Below are positions 24,715 to 36,941 of a stretch of 64,000 nt of DNA, in pieces (position 1 is the first letter of the stretch; each line of letters begins with the position of its first letter). The stretch comes from Gemmobacter caeruleus. GTDB lineage: Bacteria > Pseudomonadota > Alphaproteobacteria > Rhodobacterales > Rhodobacteraceae. The translations under genes and the position numbers were made by a program. The notes under the pieces are model-generated. The model ran no database searches. It saw nothing but the letters and a program-made list of their open reading frames with translations, and had not been told where the DNA came from. The DNA lies in the NCBI RefSeq assembly GCF_008271655.1, contig NZ_VKKX01000033.1, forward strand, positions 434,001 through 498,000, written 5' to 3'.

Positions 24715-25983
24715 TCAGGGATGCCGGCGGCGCACCGTTGCGGGGCGCCCCGGCAGACCCAGCCGCGCGTCATTGCGCGCCTGTTCCGACACGACCCTGC
24801 CCTTCGCGATCACGCAAAGCCGGTCTGGCCGTAGCCGCAGTGCCTCGGTCGGGGTGCCGGCATCCAGCACCACGAGCGAGGCCGTGGCGCCGGGGCGCAG
24901 CCCGTAACCCGCCAGCCCCATGATGGCGGCGTTATGTTCCGTGACCATGGTGAAGCAACGCGCCATTTCGGCCGGGTGGGTCATCTGCGCGACATGCAGT
25001 CCCATGAAGGCCACATCCAGCATGTCGGCGGTGCCGAGGCTATACCACGGGTCCAGCACGCAATCCTGCCCCCAGCCGATGGTGATGCCCATGGCCTGCA
25101 TTTCCTTCACCCGCGTCAGCCCGCGCCGCTTGGGGAAGGTGTCGTGGCGGCCTTGCAAGGTGATGTTGATCAAGGGGTTGGGGATGGCCGTCATCCCGCT
25201 TTCCGCGATCAGTGGCAGCAGTTTCGAGACATAGTAATTGTCCATCGAATGCATCGAGGTCAGGTGACTGCCCGCCGCCCGCGCGCCCAGCCCGTGCCGG
25301 GTGACCTCGGCCGCCATGGTTTCCACATGGCGGGACATCGGATCGTCGGTCTCGTCGCAATGGATATCCAGCATCAGCCCGCGTTCGGCGGCGATGCGCG
25401 CCAGGTCACGCACGCTGTCGGCGCCTTCCTGCATCGTGCGTTCGAAATGCGGGATGCCGCCGACCACGTCGCAGCCCATGTCCAGCGCGCGGATCAGGTT
25501 TTCGCGCCCGTTCGGCGCGCGGTAAAGCCCATCCTGCGGAAAGGCCACCAGTTGCAGGTCCAGATAGGGGGCGACGCGGCGCTTGACCTCCAGCATGGCC
25601 TCCACCCCGCGCAGATGGTCGGGCGTGGTATCGACATGGGTGCGGATCGCCAGCAGGCCCCTGCTGACCGCCCAGTCGCAATAGCGCACGGCGCGGCCCA
25701 CCATTTCCTCCACCGTCGCAATCTCGCGCAGTTCGCCCCAGAGGCTGATGCCTTCGAGCAGCGTGCCCGAGGCGTTCACCCGGGGCAGCCCATAGCTGAG
25801 CGTCGCATCCATGTGGAAATGTGGGTCCACGAAGGGCGGGCTGACCAGATCGCCGCTGGCGTCGATCACCCGGCCGGCCTCGGCCCCCAACCGGCCGACC
25901 GCAGCGATGCGATCGCCGGTGATGCCGATATCGGCCACCGTCCCGTCGGGCAGCGTGCCGCCCTTGACCAGAATGTCGAACAT
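24715..25983 (-). CDS. Cytosine deaminase-family amidohydrolase
   Basis: 422 residues closely following the CodA cytosine deaminase pattern. The HxH metal motif is DPHFHMDAT, the proton-shuttle region is LDIHCDETDDP, and NPLINITLQGRHDTFPKRRGL and DPWYSLGTADML are near-copies of CodA wording. At the catalytic metal-ligand position the motif reads GQDCVLDPW, where E. coli CodA has GHDDVFDPW; the second Asp (D314 in CodA, a specificity residue) is Cys here. So deamination of a pyrimidine or related ring is likely, but the preferred base may differ from cytosine. It is the last gene of the nucleoside-transporter operon (ATGA overlap). Confidence 0.88.
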   Translation of the reverse strand: MFDILVKGGTLPDGTVADIGITGDRIAAVGRLGAEAGRVIDASGDLVSPPFVDPHFHMDATLSYGLPRVNASGTLLEGISLWGELREIATVEEMVGRAVRYCDWAVSRGLLAIRTHVDTTPDHLRGVEAMLEVKRRVAPYLDLQLVAFPQDGLYRAPNGRENLIRALDMGCDVVGGIPHFERTMQEGADSVRDLARIAAERGLMLDIHCDETDDPMSRHVETMAAEVTRHGLGARAAGSHLTSMHSMDNYYVSKLLPLIAESGMTAIPNPLINITLQGRHDTFPKRRGLTRVKEMQAMGITIGWGQDCVLDPWYSLGTADMLDVAFMGLHVAQMTHPAEMARCFTMVTEHNAAIMGLAGYGLRPGATASLVVLDAGTPTEALRLRPDRLCVIAKGRVVSEQARNDARLGLPGRPATVRRRHP

Positions 25984-26930
25984 CAGCGTTCCCCTTTACG
26001 GTATGGCACCATCAGCGCGGCCGGGACCTCGGCCCGGCGCGACATCAGGATCAGCGCGAGGATGGACAAAAGGTAAGGCGCCATCAGGAAGACCTGATAG
26101 GGTAGATGTGCACCCAGGGGCGTCTGTTGCAGGCGGATTTGCAGCGCATCGAAGGCCGCGAACAACAGCGCCCCCAGCACCGCCTTGCCGGGCCTCCAGG
26201 CGCCGAACACCACCAGGGCGATGCAGATCCAGCCGCGCCCGTTGACCATTTCAAAGAAGAAGGAAGAAAAGGCCGACAGCGTCAGGAAACTGCCGCCCAC
26301 GGCCATCAGGCCCGATCCCACGATCACCGCGCCCATGCGCAGCCCGGTGACGGAAAGCCCCTGCGCCTCTACCGCCGCGGGGTTTTCGCCCGCCGCGCGC
26401 ACCGCAAGGCCCAGCGGCGTGCGGAACAGCACGAAGCCCACCAGCCCGGCGCAGATCAGCGCGGCCCAGGTCAGCGCGGTCTGCTGGAACAGCACCGGGC
26501 CAAGGAAGGGGATATCGGACAGGATCGGCAGGTCCATCGGCGCGAAGGGGGCGATCTTGGGCGGGCTGGTCACCTCGGGCAGCGCCAGCCGATAGGCGAA
26601 ATAGCTGGTGGAGGTCGCCAGCATCGTGACCCCCAGCCCCACCACATGCTGCGACAGGCCGAAGGGCACGGTCAGCGTGGCGTGCAACAGGCCAAACAGC
26701 ATCCCCGCCGCCATCGCCGCCGTGACGCCCAGCCACAGCGGCGCGCCCAGATAGACGGCCATCCAGCCCGCAAAGGCGCCGATCACCATGATCCCCTCGA
26801 TCCCGAGGTTCAGGACGCCTGCGCGTTCGCATATCAGCTCTCCCATCGTGGCGAAGATGAGCGGCGAGGCGATGCGGATCGCGGCGGCCCAGAAGCTGAC
26901 CGACAGCAGGATGTCGAAAAGATCGCTCAT
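25983..26930 (-). CDS. Nucleoside/purine-type ABC transporter permease (second)
   Basis: 315 residues from MSDLFDILLSVSFWAAAIR, whose ATG overlaps the previous stop (ATGA); a GTG two codons earlier is possible. About ten membrane helices are predicted. The LICERAGVLNLGIEGIMVIGAFAGW motif and PVFEQGLS-like EAQGLSVTGLRMGAVIVGSG coupling segment are typical of the YufQ/NupQ permeases in BMP-family nucleoside importers. It pairs with the permease encoded upstream. The stop overlaps the deaminase start, so transport and deamination are co-translated. Confidence 0.92.
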   Translation of the reverse strand: MSDLFDILLSVSFWAAAIRIASPLIFATMGELICERAGVLNLGIEGIMVIGAFAGWMAVYLGAPLWLGVTAAMAAGMLFGLLHATLTVPFGLSQHVVGLGVTMLATSTSYFAYRLALPEVTSPPKIAPFAPMDLPILSDIPFLGPVLFQQTALTWAALICAGLVGFVLFRTPLGLAVRAAGENPAAVEAQGLSVTGLRMGAVIVGSGLMAVGGSFLTLSAFSSFFFEMVNGRGWICIALVVFGAWRPGKAVLGALLFAAFDALQIRLQQTPLGAHLPYQVFLMAPYLLSILALILMSRRAEVPAALMVPYRKGER

Positions 26931-27970
26931 TTCCACACCACCCGATAACGTGTCAGCATCAGCGCCAGCACCATGAACAACAGCGCCGTCGCCAGAAGCA
27001 TGTCGGCGATATAGGTGGGCACGCCTGCGGCGCGGCTCATGCTGTCAGACCCCACGAAGATTGCGGCGACGAACAGCGCGGTCGCCACCACGCCCAAAGG
27101 GTGCAAGAGCGCCAGCATGGCGACGATGATGCCGGTATAGCCAAAGCCGGGCGACAGGTCCGACGACAGGTGCCCCTTCAGCCCCGCCACCTCGGACCAG
27201 CCGGCCAGCGCGGCCAGCCCGCCCGACAGCAGCGCGGTCTTCACCAGCACGGCGTTCACCGGCATGCCGGCAAAGCGCGCGGCCTCGCGGTTCTGGCCGA
27301 CGGCGCGCATCTCGAAGCCCAGGGTGGTGCGGGTCTGGATCACCCAGACCAGCAGCGCCGAGATCAGCGCCAGCGCGAAACCCCAATGCAGCCGCAGCCC
27401 CTCGACGATGCGGGGCAGCCGCGCCTCTTTGATCAGCGCGGCGGATTTGGGCCAGCCCATGCCGGCTGGGTCTTTCATCGGGCCTTCCAGCAGGTAGCTG
27501 ACGAACAGCAGCATGACGAAATTCAACAGAAGCGTGGTCACCACCTCGTCCACGCCCAGCCGGGTTTTTAGCATGACGGGGCCCAGCAGCACCAGGGCGC
27601 CGGCCAGCATCGCGACCAGGGCCGAAACCGGCAGCACCATGGGCGCCGACAGCGCCCCGGTGCCCAGCAGCACGGCGACGATGGCGCCCGCGTAAAGCTG
27701 CGCCTCGGCGCCGATGTTCCACAGCTTTGCGCGAAAGGCGACGGCGACGGCAAGGCCGGTAAAGATCAGCGGTGTTGCGCGGTTCAGCGTCTCTAGGGCC
27801 GCGAATTTCGACCCGACCGCGCCCTTGGCGATCAGGCCCAGCGTCGCCAGCGGGTTGGCCCCCGCGATCAGTGCCAGCATCATGGCGACCGCGATGGTCG
27901 CCAGCAGCGCCAGCGCGGGCAGGCCGATCTGGCGCCGCAGCGAGGGGGCGGCGATGGGGTCAAGCCGCAT
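26927..27970 (-). CDS. Nucleoside/purine-type ABC transporter permease (first)
   Basis: 347 residues from MRLDPIAAPSLRRQIGLPAL, preceded by AGGGGT 7 bases upstream and overlapping the ATPase gene by 11 bases; a longer frame extension into that gene was rejected. Family features of YufP/NupP permeases are FRAKLWNIGAEAQLYAGAIVAV, LGVDEVVTTLLLNFVMLL and RFAGMPVNAVLVKTALLSGGLAALAGW. It forms the membrane channel with the second permease. The order binding protein, ATPase, permease, permease is the standard one for these systems. Confidence 0.92.
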   Translation of the reverse strand: MRLDPIAAPSLRRQIGLPALALLATIAVAMMLALIAGANPLATLGLIAKGAVGSKFAALETLNRATPLIFTGLAVAVAFRAKLWNIGAEAQLYAGAIVAVLLGTGALSAPMVLPVSALVAMLAGALVLLGPVMLKTRLGVDEVVTTLLLNFVMLLFVSYLLEGPMKDPAGMGWPKSAALIKEARLPRIVEGLRLHWGFALALISALLVWVIQTRTTLGFEMRAVGQNREAARFAGMPVNAVLVKTALLSGGLAALAGWSEVAGLKGHLSSDLSPGFGYTGIIVAMLALLHPLGVVATALFVAAIFVGSDSMSRAAGVPTYIADMLLATALLFMVLALMLTRYRVVWK

Positions 27971-29486
27971 GGTCGAACCCCTGACCGGCCATCCACAGCC
28001 CCAGTTCCGCCGCCGTCTTGCTTCCACGCGGGAAGCCGGGCGACAGCCGCCCTTCGGACATCACATGTATCACATCGGCCAGTCCCATGATCTCGTCCAG
28101 ATCCTCGGAAATCAGCAGAACCGCCGCGCCGCCATCGCGCGCCGCGATCAGCCGCGATTGCACATAGGCGATGGCGCCGACATCAAGGCCGCGCACCGGC
28201 TGGTTCGCCAGAATGATCTTTGGCCCGGGTTCCAGCACGCGGCCCAGGATCAGCTTTTGCATGTTCCCGCCCGAGAGCAGCCGGATCCGCGCGCCCGGCC
28301 CGGGGCAGCGCACGTCATAGGCGGCGATGATGCCTTCGGCAAAACCCTCGGCCGCGCGCCAGTCCATCAGCCCGGCCTTGCTGAACCCGGGTTGCCAATA
28401 CCCCTCCAGCACGGCGTTTTCGGTCAGCGTGAAATCGGCGATGGTGCCGGTCTTGTGGCGATCCTCGGGGATGCGGGCGATGCCCTGGCGGATCGCCTCG
28501 CGCGGGGACCAGCGGGCCGGCGGGGCGCCCAGCGTGATCTGGCCCGATGCCGGCACGATCAGCCCGGAAATCAGATCCGCCAGCGCCGCCTGCCCATTGC
28601 CCGAGACACCGGCCAGCCCGACGATCTCGCCCGCGCGCAGGTCGAGCGTGACCCGCTTCAACCCCGGCGCGGCGCCCTTGTCGGGCGTCGTCACCCCGTC
28701 CAGCCGCATCAACACCGCGCCGGCGGTGGCGGGGCGGGCCTCGGGCAGAGCGATCTCGCCGCCGACCATCATCGCGGCCAGTTCGGCGCCGCTGGTTTCG
28801 GCCGTCGCCACCTCGCCCACCACCTTGCCATGACGCAGGACGACGCAGCGGTCGGCAATGGCCATGACTTCGTGCAGCTTGTGACTGATGAACAGGATCG
28901 ACAGACCCTGCGCGATGGCGCGGCGCAGCGTGGCAAACAGCGCCTCGGCCTCTTGCGGGGTCAGAACGGCGGTCGGTTCATCCAGGATCAGGATGCGGGC
29001 ATCGCGATAGAGCGCCTTGAGGATCTCCACCCGCTGCCGTTCGCCGACCGTCAGGCTGCCGACCCGGGCGTCGGGATGCACGGCCAGCCCGAAATCGCGG
29101 CTGAGCCTTTCGACCCGCGCCCGCGCCGCCGCATGCGAGGTGCCGCGCGCGAACAGGCTTTCGGTGCCGAGGCGGATATTGTCCAGCACGGTCAGATTGT
29201 CGGCCAGCGTGAAATGCTGATGCACCATGCCGACGCCCGCCGCCAGTGCCGCACGCGGATTGCCGGGCGGGAGCGGCTGGCCGAACACCTCCACCCGCCC
29301 GTCATCGGCCACATAATGCCCGAACAGGATGTTCATCAGCGTGGTCTTGCCCGCGCCGTTTTCGCCCAGAAGCGCCACGACGTCGCCCCGCCGCAGCGTG
29401 AGGCTGATCGCATCAATCGCCGTCAACGCGCCAAAGCGCTTGGTGATGCGGTCCAGCCGCATCACCACGTCACGCGGATCGGTCAC
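27960..29486 (-). CDS. Nucleoside/purine-type ABC transporter ATP-binding protein (two ABC domains)
   Basis: 508 residues with two fused ABC domains. Domain 1 has Walker A LGENGAGKTTLMN, signature LTVGERQRVEILKAL and Walker B ILILDEPTAVLTP. Domain 2 has the degenerate loop GVSGNGQAALADLI, signature LLSGGNMQKLILGR and IILANQPVRGLD in place of a normal Walker B, as usual for the RbsA/NupO group, where only the first site is fully competent. A GTG start gives a GTGA overlap with the binding-protein gene. It energises import of a nucleoside or nucleobase. Confidence 0.93.
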   Translation of the reverse strand: MTDPRDVVMRLDRITKRFGALTAIDAISLTLRRGDVVALLGENGAGKTTLMNILFGHYVADDGRVEVFGQPLPPGNPRAALAAGVGMVHQHFTLADNLTVLDNIRLGTESLFARGTSHAAARARVERLSRDFGLAVHPDARVGSLTVGERQRVEILKALYRDARILILDEPTAVLTPQEAEALFATLRRAIAQGLSILFISHKLHEVMAIADRCVVLRHGKVVGEVATAETSGAELAAMMVGGEIALPEARPATAGAVLMRLDGVTTPDKGAAPGLKRVTLDLRAGEIVGLAGVSGNGQAALADLISGLIVPASGQITLGAPPARWSPREAIRQGIARIPEDRHKTGTIADFTLTENAVLEGYWQPGFSKAGLMDWRAAEGFAEGIIAAYDVRCPGPGARIRLLSGGNMQKLILGRVLEPGPKIILANQPVRGLDVGAIAYVQSRLIAARDGGAAVLLISEDLDEIMGLADVIHVMSEGRLSPGFPRGSKTAAELGLWMAGQGFDHAA

Positions 29487-30496
29487 GACGATTTCGGCTC
29501 GTTGTCATCAATGGTGACGGTGAAGGAACCGTCCTTGATCGCGGCCTCCTTCTCGGCCACCAGCTTCACCGCCGCCTCGGGCACCTTGCCCTCGAATGTG
29601 CCCAGCGGCGCCAGCGAACAGCCACCCGCCTTCATGAAGCTGTAGACCCCGTAATTGTCGGCCTTGAAACTGCCGGCGCGGATCGCCTCCAGCGCGGCGT
29701 TCAGCGTGGGATCGAAATGCCACAGCGCAGAGGCGACGACGGTATCGGGATAATCGGCTTGCGTGTCGATCACGTTGCCGATGGCCAGCTTGCCCTTTTC
29801 CTTCGCCGCATCCGACACGCCGAAGCGTTCGGCGTAAAGCAGGTCGGCACCGCCGTCGATCATGGCAAAGGCGGTTTCCTTGGACTTGGGCGGATCGAAC
29901 CAAGACCCGATGAAGCTGACCTGGAATTTCGCGTCCGGCCGGGTTTCGCGCACCCCCGCCATGAAGGCATTCATCAGGCGGTTCACCTCGGGGATCGGGA
30001 AACCGCCGACCATGCCGATGCTGCCCGATTGCGTCATCGCGCCGGCGATGATGCCCGACAGGTAGGAGGCATCCTGAATGTAGTTGTCAAAGACCGCGAG
30101 GTTCGGCACCGCCTCATCCGGCATCAGCGACGAGCCCATGAGGAATTTGACATCCGGGTATTCGGCGCAGACCTCGCGCGCCTCGGCCTCGGCGCCAAAG
30201 ATCTCGCCCACGATCAGGGTCACGCCGCTTTCGCAATATTCGCGCATGACGCGCGGGTAATCGGTGTTGGCGACGTTTTCGGTATAGGTGTAATCCACCC
30301 CGCCCGCGGCCTTGGCCGCCTCGGCCGCGATATGGATGCGGCTGACCCATTGCTGTTCCACCGGCACGGTGTAGATGCCCGCGATCTTGATCGTGTCCTG
30401 CGCGAAGGCGTGGCGCGGCATGGCAAGGCCAAGCGCGGCCGCCCCGGCCCCCAGCATCAGGCCCCGGCGGGTCGGGGCGAGGTGAAATCCGGTCAT
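29483..30496 (-). CDS. BMP-family ABC transporter substrate-binding protein
   Basis: 337 residues from MTGFHLAPTRRGLMLGAGAAA, a start supported by AGGGAG 7 bases upstream; an upstream in-frame ATG would overlap the operator. The N-terminus has TRRGLMLGAGAAALGLAMP, a twin-arginine-like motif, ending in HAFA, so export may be by Tat. The body is a type I periplasmic protein of the BMP/PnrA group (VTLIVGEIFGAEAEAREVCAEYP, GSIGMVGGFPIPEVNRLMNAF). This group binds nucleosides and related bases. It is the first gene of the operon that ends with the cytosine deaminase-family gene. Confidence 0.9.
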   Translation of the reverse strand: MTGFHLAPTRRGLMLGAGAAALGLAMPRHAFAQDTIKIAGIYTVPVEQQWVSRIHIAAEAAKAAGGVDYTYTENVANTDYPRVMREYCESGVTLIVGEIFGAEAEAREVCAEYPDVKFLMGSSLMPDEAVPNLAVFDNYIQDASYLSGIIAGAMTQSGSIGMVGGFPIPEVNRLMNAFMAGVRETRPDAKFQVSFIGSWFDPPKSKETAFAMIDGGADLLYAERFGVSDAAKEKGKLAIGNVIDTQADYPDTVVASALWHFDPTLNAALEAIRAGSFKADNYGVYSFMKAGGCSLAPLGTFEGKVPEAAVKLVAEKEAAIKDGSFTVTIDDNEPKSS

Positions 30497-30524
30497 GCGA
30501 AACTCCCTGACGGTTGGTATTATT

Positions 30525-30540
30525 TTGACCAAACGGTAAA
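30525..30540. promoter_or_regulatory. RutR-like operator TTGACCA-AA-CGGTAAA
   Basis: A 16-base element 28 bases upstream of the binding-protein start. The left half TTGACCA matches the E. coli RutR half-site exactly; the right half CGGTAAA matches the consensus TGGTCAA at 5 of 7. RutR is a TetR-family repressor that senses uracil and thymine, which fits a nucleobase-transporter and deaminase operon. Direct evidence is limited to this match. Confidence 0.5.
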
Positions 30541-30634
30541 TCCTGCCGCTGATTCCCCCAAGCGCGGAAAGTGCCGCAGGGGAAAAGCCGCCCGAAAATG
30601 CGGGTCCGGCGCGCGAGCAGCGGGGGTATTGCCT

Positions 30635-30658
30635 AAAAAATGGGCAGAATATCAGCCC
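30635..30658 (-). terminator. Weak hairpin plus T-run after manC
   Basis: Reading on the minus strand, GGGC and GCCC (4-base stem, 9-base loop spanning the manC stop codon) are followed by ATTTTTT. The T-run is convincing but the stem is short, so this is only a possible terminator. Confidence 0.3.
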
Positions 30659-32079
30659 TTGGCACCCTGACCCCGGGCATAGACATCTTCGTAGCGCACG
30701 ATGTCATCCTCACCCAGATAGGCGCCGGTCTGCACCTCGATCAGCACCATGGGCAATTGACCGGGGTTTTCCATGCGGTGTCTGGCCCCCAGCGGGATAT
30801 AGACCGACTGGTTTTCGGTCACCAGTTGCACCGTATCGTCAATGGTCACCCGCGCGGTGCCGGACACCACGATCCAGTGTTCCGACCTGTGGAAATGGCT
30901 TTGCAGGCTGAGCGCCGCGCCCGGGTGGACATGGATACGCTTGACCTGAAAGCGGTCGGCCAGGGCCAGCGTCTCGAACCAGCCCCAGGGGCGGTGATCG
31001 CGGGGAAAGGTCTCGGCCTGGCGGGCACCCTTGGCCTTGAGCGCATCGACCGCCAGCTTCACATCCTGCGCGCGGTGGCGGTCGGCGACCAGAACCGCGT
31101 CATTCATCGCGATGGCGATGATGTCGCGCAGGCCGATGCCGACCAGCTCCACCCCTTCGGTCTCAGAGCGCAGCAGGCTGTCGGCGCAGTCGATCACCGT
31201 CACCTCGCCCGCAGCCGAGACACCCTGCGTATCGGCGCCCATTTCACGCGCCACCGCATCCCAGCCGCCCAGATCGTTCCAGCCCGCATCATAGGCCACG
31301 ACCGACAGGTTCGGTGCGCGTTCCATCACCGCATAGTCGATGGAGATCGCCTCAGTGCCGCGCCAAGCCTCGGGGTCCAGCCGCAGAAAGCCCAGATCGG
31401 CACGGGCGCCCGCCACAGCCTTGCCGACCGAGGGCAAGAGACCGGGCGCATGGGCCTCGGCCGCCGCCAGCATGGTGCGGGCGCAGAACAGAAAGATGCC
31501 GGCATTCCACAGGAAGCTGCCGGCGGCCAGCATCGCCTCGGCCCGCGCGCGGTCGGGCTTTTCGACAAAGCGGGTCAGGGGCACCGGATCGACCCCGGCG
31601 GGGGCCGCAAGCTCCAGCCAGCCATAGCCGGTTTCGGCATGGGTCGGCGCAATGCCAAAGGTCACGATCCGCCCCTCGCGCGCCGCAGGCACCCCGCGCG
31701 CGACGGCGGCCCGGAACGCCGCCGCGTCGGTGATCGCATGATCCGAGGGTGCGATGAGGATCAGCGCGTCCGGGTCTTGTGCGGCGATGAACAGCGTGGC
31801 GGCCAGCACGGCGGGGGCGGTATTGCGCCCCTCGGGTTCGATCAGGATCGCGCCGGGGTCGATGCCGGCGGCCTGCAACTGTTCAGTGACGATAAAGCGG
31901 AAATCCGACCCGGTCACCACCACCGGGGGCGCGAAATCCGGGCCCGACAGCCGCTGGGCCGAGGCCGTGAACAGGCTGGTTTCGCCGGTCAGCGGCACGA
32001 ATTGCTTGGGATAGCTCTTGCGCGACAACGGCCAGAGACGGGTGCCCGACCCGCCACAAAGAAGAACAGGTGTGATCAT
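30652..32079 (-). CDS. manC: Mannose-1-phosphate guanylyltransferase / mannose-6-phosphate isomerase
   Basis: 475 residues from MITPVLLCGGSGTRLWPLSRK, preceded by GGGGGA 7 bases upstream. The nucleotidyltransferase signature GGSGTRLWPLSRKSYPKQF is at the start, EKPDRARAEAMLA and SIDYAVME follow, and the C-terminal cupin (about residues 360-470) has RPWGWFETL, HVHPGAALSLQSHFHRSEHW and VYIPLGARHRMEN, the type II PMI site. The bifunctional enzyme makes GDP-mannose, and interconverts mannose-6-P and fructose-6-P, for exopolysaccharide or lipopolysaccharide sugars. No other glycan genes are close by, so the pathway it serves lies elsewhere in the genome. Confidence 0.93.
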   Translation of the reverse strand: MITPVLLCGGSGTRLWPLSRKSYPKQFVPLTGETSLFTASAQRLSGPDFAPPVVVTGSDFRFIVTEQLQAAGIDPGAILIEPEGRNTAPAVLAATLFIAAQDPDALILIAPSDHAITDAAAFRAAVARGVPAAREGRIVTFGIAPTHAETGYGWLELAAPAGVDPVPLTRFVEKPDRARAEAMLAAGSFLWNAGIFLFCARTMLAAAEAHAPGLLPSVGKAVAGARADLGFLRLDPEAWRGTEAISIDYAVMERAPNLSVVAYDAGWNDLGGWDAVAREMGADTQGVSAAGEVTVIDCADSLLRSETEGVELVGIGLRDIIAIAMNDAVLVADRHRAQDVKLAVDALKAKGARQAETFPRDHRPWGWFETLALADRFQVKRIHVHPGAALSLQSHFHRSEHWIVVSGTARVTIDDTVQLVTENQSVYIPLGARHRMENPGQLPMVLIEVQTGAYLGEDDIVRYEDVYARGQGAKG

Positions 32080-32161
32080 CGCGGATTCCCCCAAGGATTG
32101 CAGAGGCTTCGCCCCAGTCTAGCAACTGGTCCCCCCCGGGGCCAGCCCTTGTTGGCGGGGG

Positions 32162-35380
<3,219 letters not shown>

Positions 35381-35387
35381 TCCTCTG

Positions 35388-35421
35388 GCCCGCCGCCGCA
35401 TCCGTGGCGGCGGGCTTTTCC
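35388..35421 (+). terminator. Rho-independent terminator of katG
   Basis: GCCCGCCGCC (35388-35397) pairs perfectly with GGCGGCGGGC (35406-35415), loop of 8, followed by TTTTCC. It starts 7 bases after the katG stop codon. Confidence 0.85.
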
Positions 35422-35498
35422 TTCGGCGCGGGCTGACCTAAGACTGATGCAGGTCACAGCCCCGGAGCGCCCATGTCTTCCCCTCAGAAAGTTTCCCC

Positions 35499-36941
35499 AT
35501 GCGCGCGCTGATGGTGCAGGGCTGCGGGTCCAATGTCGGCAAGTCGCTGCTGGTCGCGGGTCTGTGCCGCGCGGCGCGGCGGCGCGGGCTTTCGGTGGCG
35601 CCGTTCAAGCCGCAGAACATGTCGAACAATGCCGCCGTGACGGTGGATGGCGGCGAGATCGGCCGCGCGCAGGCGCTTCAGGCCCGGGCGTCAGGTCTGG
35701 AGCCGCTGACCGACATGAACCCCGTGCTGCTGAAACCCGATAGCGAGACCGGCGCGCAGGTCGTGGTGCAGGGGCGGCGGCTGACCAGCACCCGCGCGGC
35801 GGATTACCCGGCGCTGAAGCCGCAATTGCTGCGCCCCGTGCTGGAGAGCTTTCATCGCCTGAAAGCCGCGCATGATCTGGTGATCGTCGAAGGCGCCGGC
35901 AGCCCGGCCGAGGTGAACCTGCGCGCGGGTGACATCGCCAATATGGGCTTTGCCCGCGCGGCCGATGTGCCGGTGGTGCTGGCAGGCGATATCGACCGGG
36001 GCGGGGTGATCGCGCAGGTGATCGGCACGCAGGCGGTGCTGGACCCGGCCGATGCCGCCATGGTGCGTGGCTTTCTGATCAACAAGTTCCGCGGCGACCC
36101 GCGGCTGTTCGACGATGGCTATCGCCTGATCGCGGAACGCACGGGCTGGCCCGGCTTTGGCGTGGTGCCCTGGTTTCCGCAGGCCTGGCGCCTGCCCGCC
36201 GAAGACGCGCTCGACATTCCGGCGCGCAGCGGTGACGGCGCGTTCCGCATCGCGGTGCCGGTCCTGTCGCGGATCGCGAATTTCGACGATCTCGATCCGC
36301 TGGCGCAAGAGCCGGGTGTCACGCTGACCATGGTGCGCGCGGGTGAGGCGATCCCGGATTGCGATCTGGTGATCCTGCCGGGGTCGAAATCGACGCGGGG
36401 CGATCTGGCATTTCTGCGCGCCCAGGGCTGGGACATCGACCTGCAAGCGCATCTGCGGCGCGGCGGGCATGTGCTGGGCATCTGTGGCGGCTATCAGATG
36501 CTGGGGCAGAGCATCGACGACCCCGACGGGATCGAGGGGCCGCCGGGGGTCAGCCCGGGGCTCGGCCTGCTGGATGTGGTGACGGTCATGACCCCCGACA
36601 AGCGGCTGACCCGCGTGCAGGCCACCCATGCCGCCAGCGGCGTGCCGCTGCAAGGCTATGAGATCCATATCGGTCGCAGCACCGGCCCGGATTGCGCCCG
36701 CCCCTTCGCCCATGTCGCGGGTCAGCCCGAAGGCGCCATGCGCGCCGATGGCCGCGTGGTGGGCAGCTATCTGCACGGCATGTTCACCGATGACGGTTTT
36801 CGCCGCGCCTTTCTGGCGCAATTCGGCGCGAGTGCCGCCCCGCAGGATTACGCGGCGACGGTCGAAACCGTGCTGGATCAGCTGGCCGACCATCTGGAAA
36901 CCCATCTGCGGCTGGAGCCGCTGCTGGCGCTGGCGCGCTAA
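35499..36941 (+). CDS. cobQ: Cobyric acid synthase
   Basis: 480 residues. The ATP-binding start [20 protein letters not shown] and [13 protein letters not shown] is diagnostic of CobQ/CbiP. The C-terminal class I glutamine amidotransferase has the nucleophile Cys in [11 protein letters not shown] and the His in GSYLHGMF. The enzyme amidates four side chains of adenosylcobyrinic acid a,c-diamide in B12 synthesis. No other cobalamin genes are adjacent and no cobalamin riboswitch fits in the 78 bases upstream. Its stop overlaps the convergent NRPS gene stop by 4 bases (CTAA). Confidence 0.96.
   Translation: MRALMVQGCGSNVGKSLLVAGLCRAARRRGLSVAPFKPQNMSNNAAVTVDGGEIGRAQALQARASGLEPLTDMNPVLLKPDSETGAQVVVQGRRLTSTRAADYPALKPQLLRPVLESFHRLKAAHDLVIVEGAGSPAEVNLRAGDIANMGFARAADVPVVLAGDIDRGGVIAQVIGTQAVLDPADAAMVRGFLINKFRGDPRLFDDGYRLIAERTGWPGFGVVPWFPQAWRLPAEDALDIPARSGDGAFRIAVPVLSRIANFDDLDPLAQEPGVTLTMVRAGEAIPDCDLVILPGSKSTRGDLAFLRAQGWDIDLQAHLRRGGHVLGICGGYQMLGQSIDDPDGIEGPPGVSPGLGLLDVVTVMTPDKRLTRVQATHAASGVPLQGYEIHIGRSTGPDCARPFAHVAGQPEGAMRADGRVVGSYLHGMFTDDGFRRAFLAQFGASAAPQDYAATVETVLDQLADHLETHLRLEPLLALAR

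Noticed and set aside
35422-35498. Cobalamin riboswitch before cobQ
   Set aside because: The gap to the katG terminator is only 78 bases and no B12-box wording is present.
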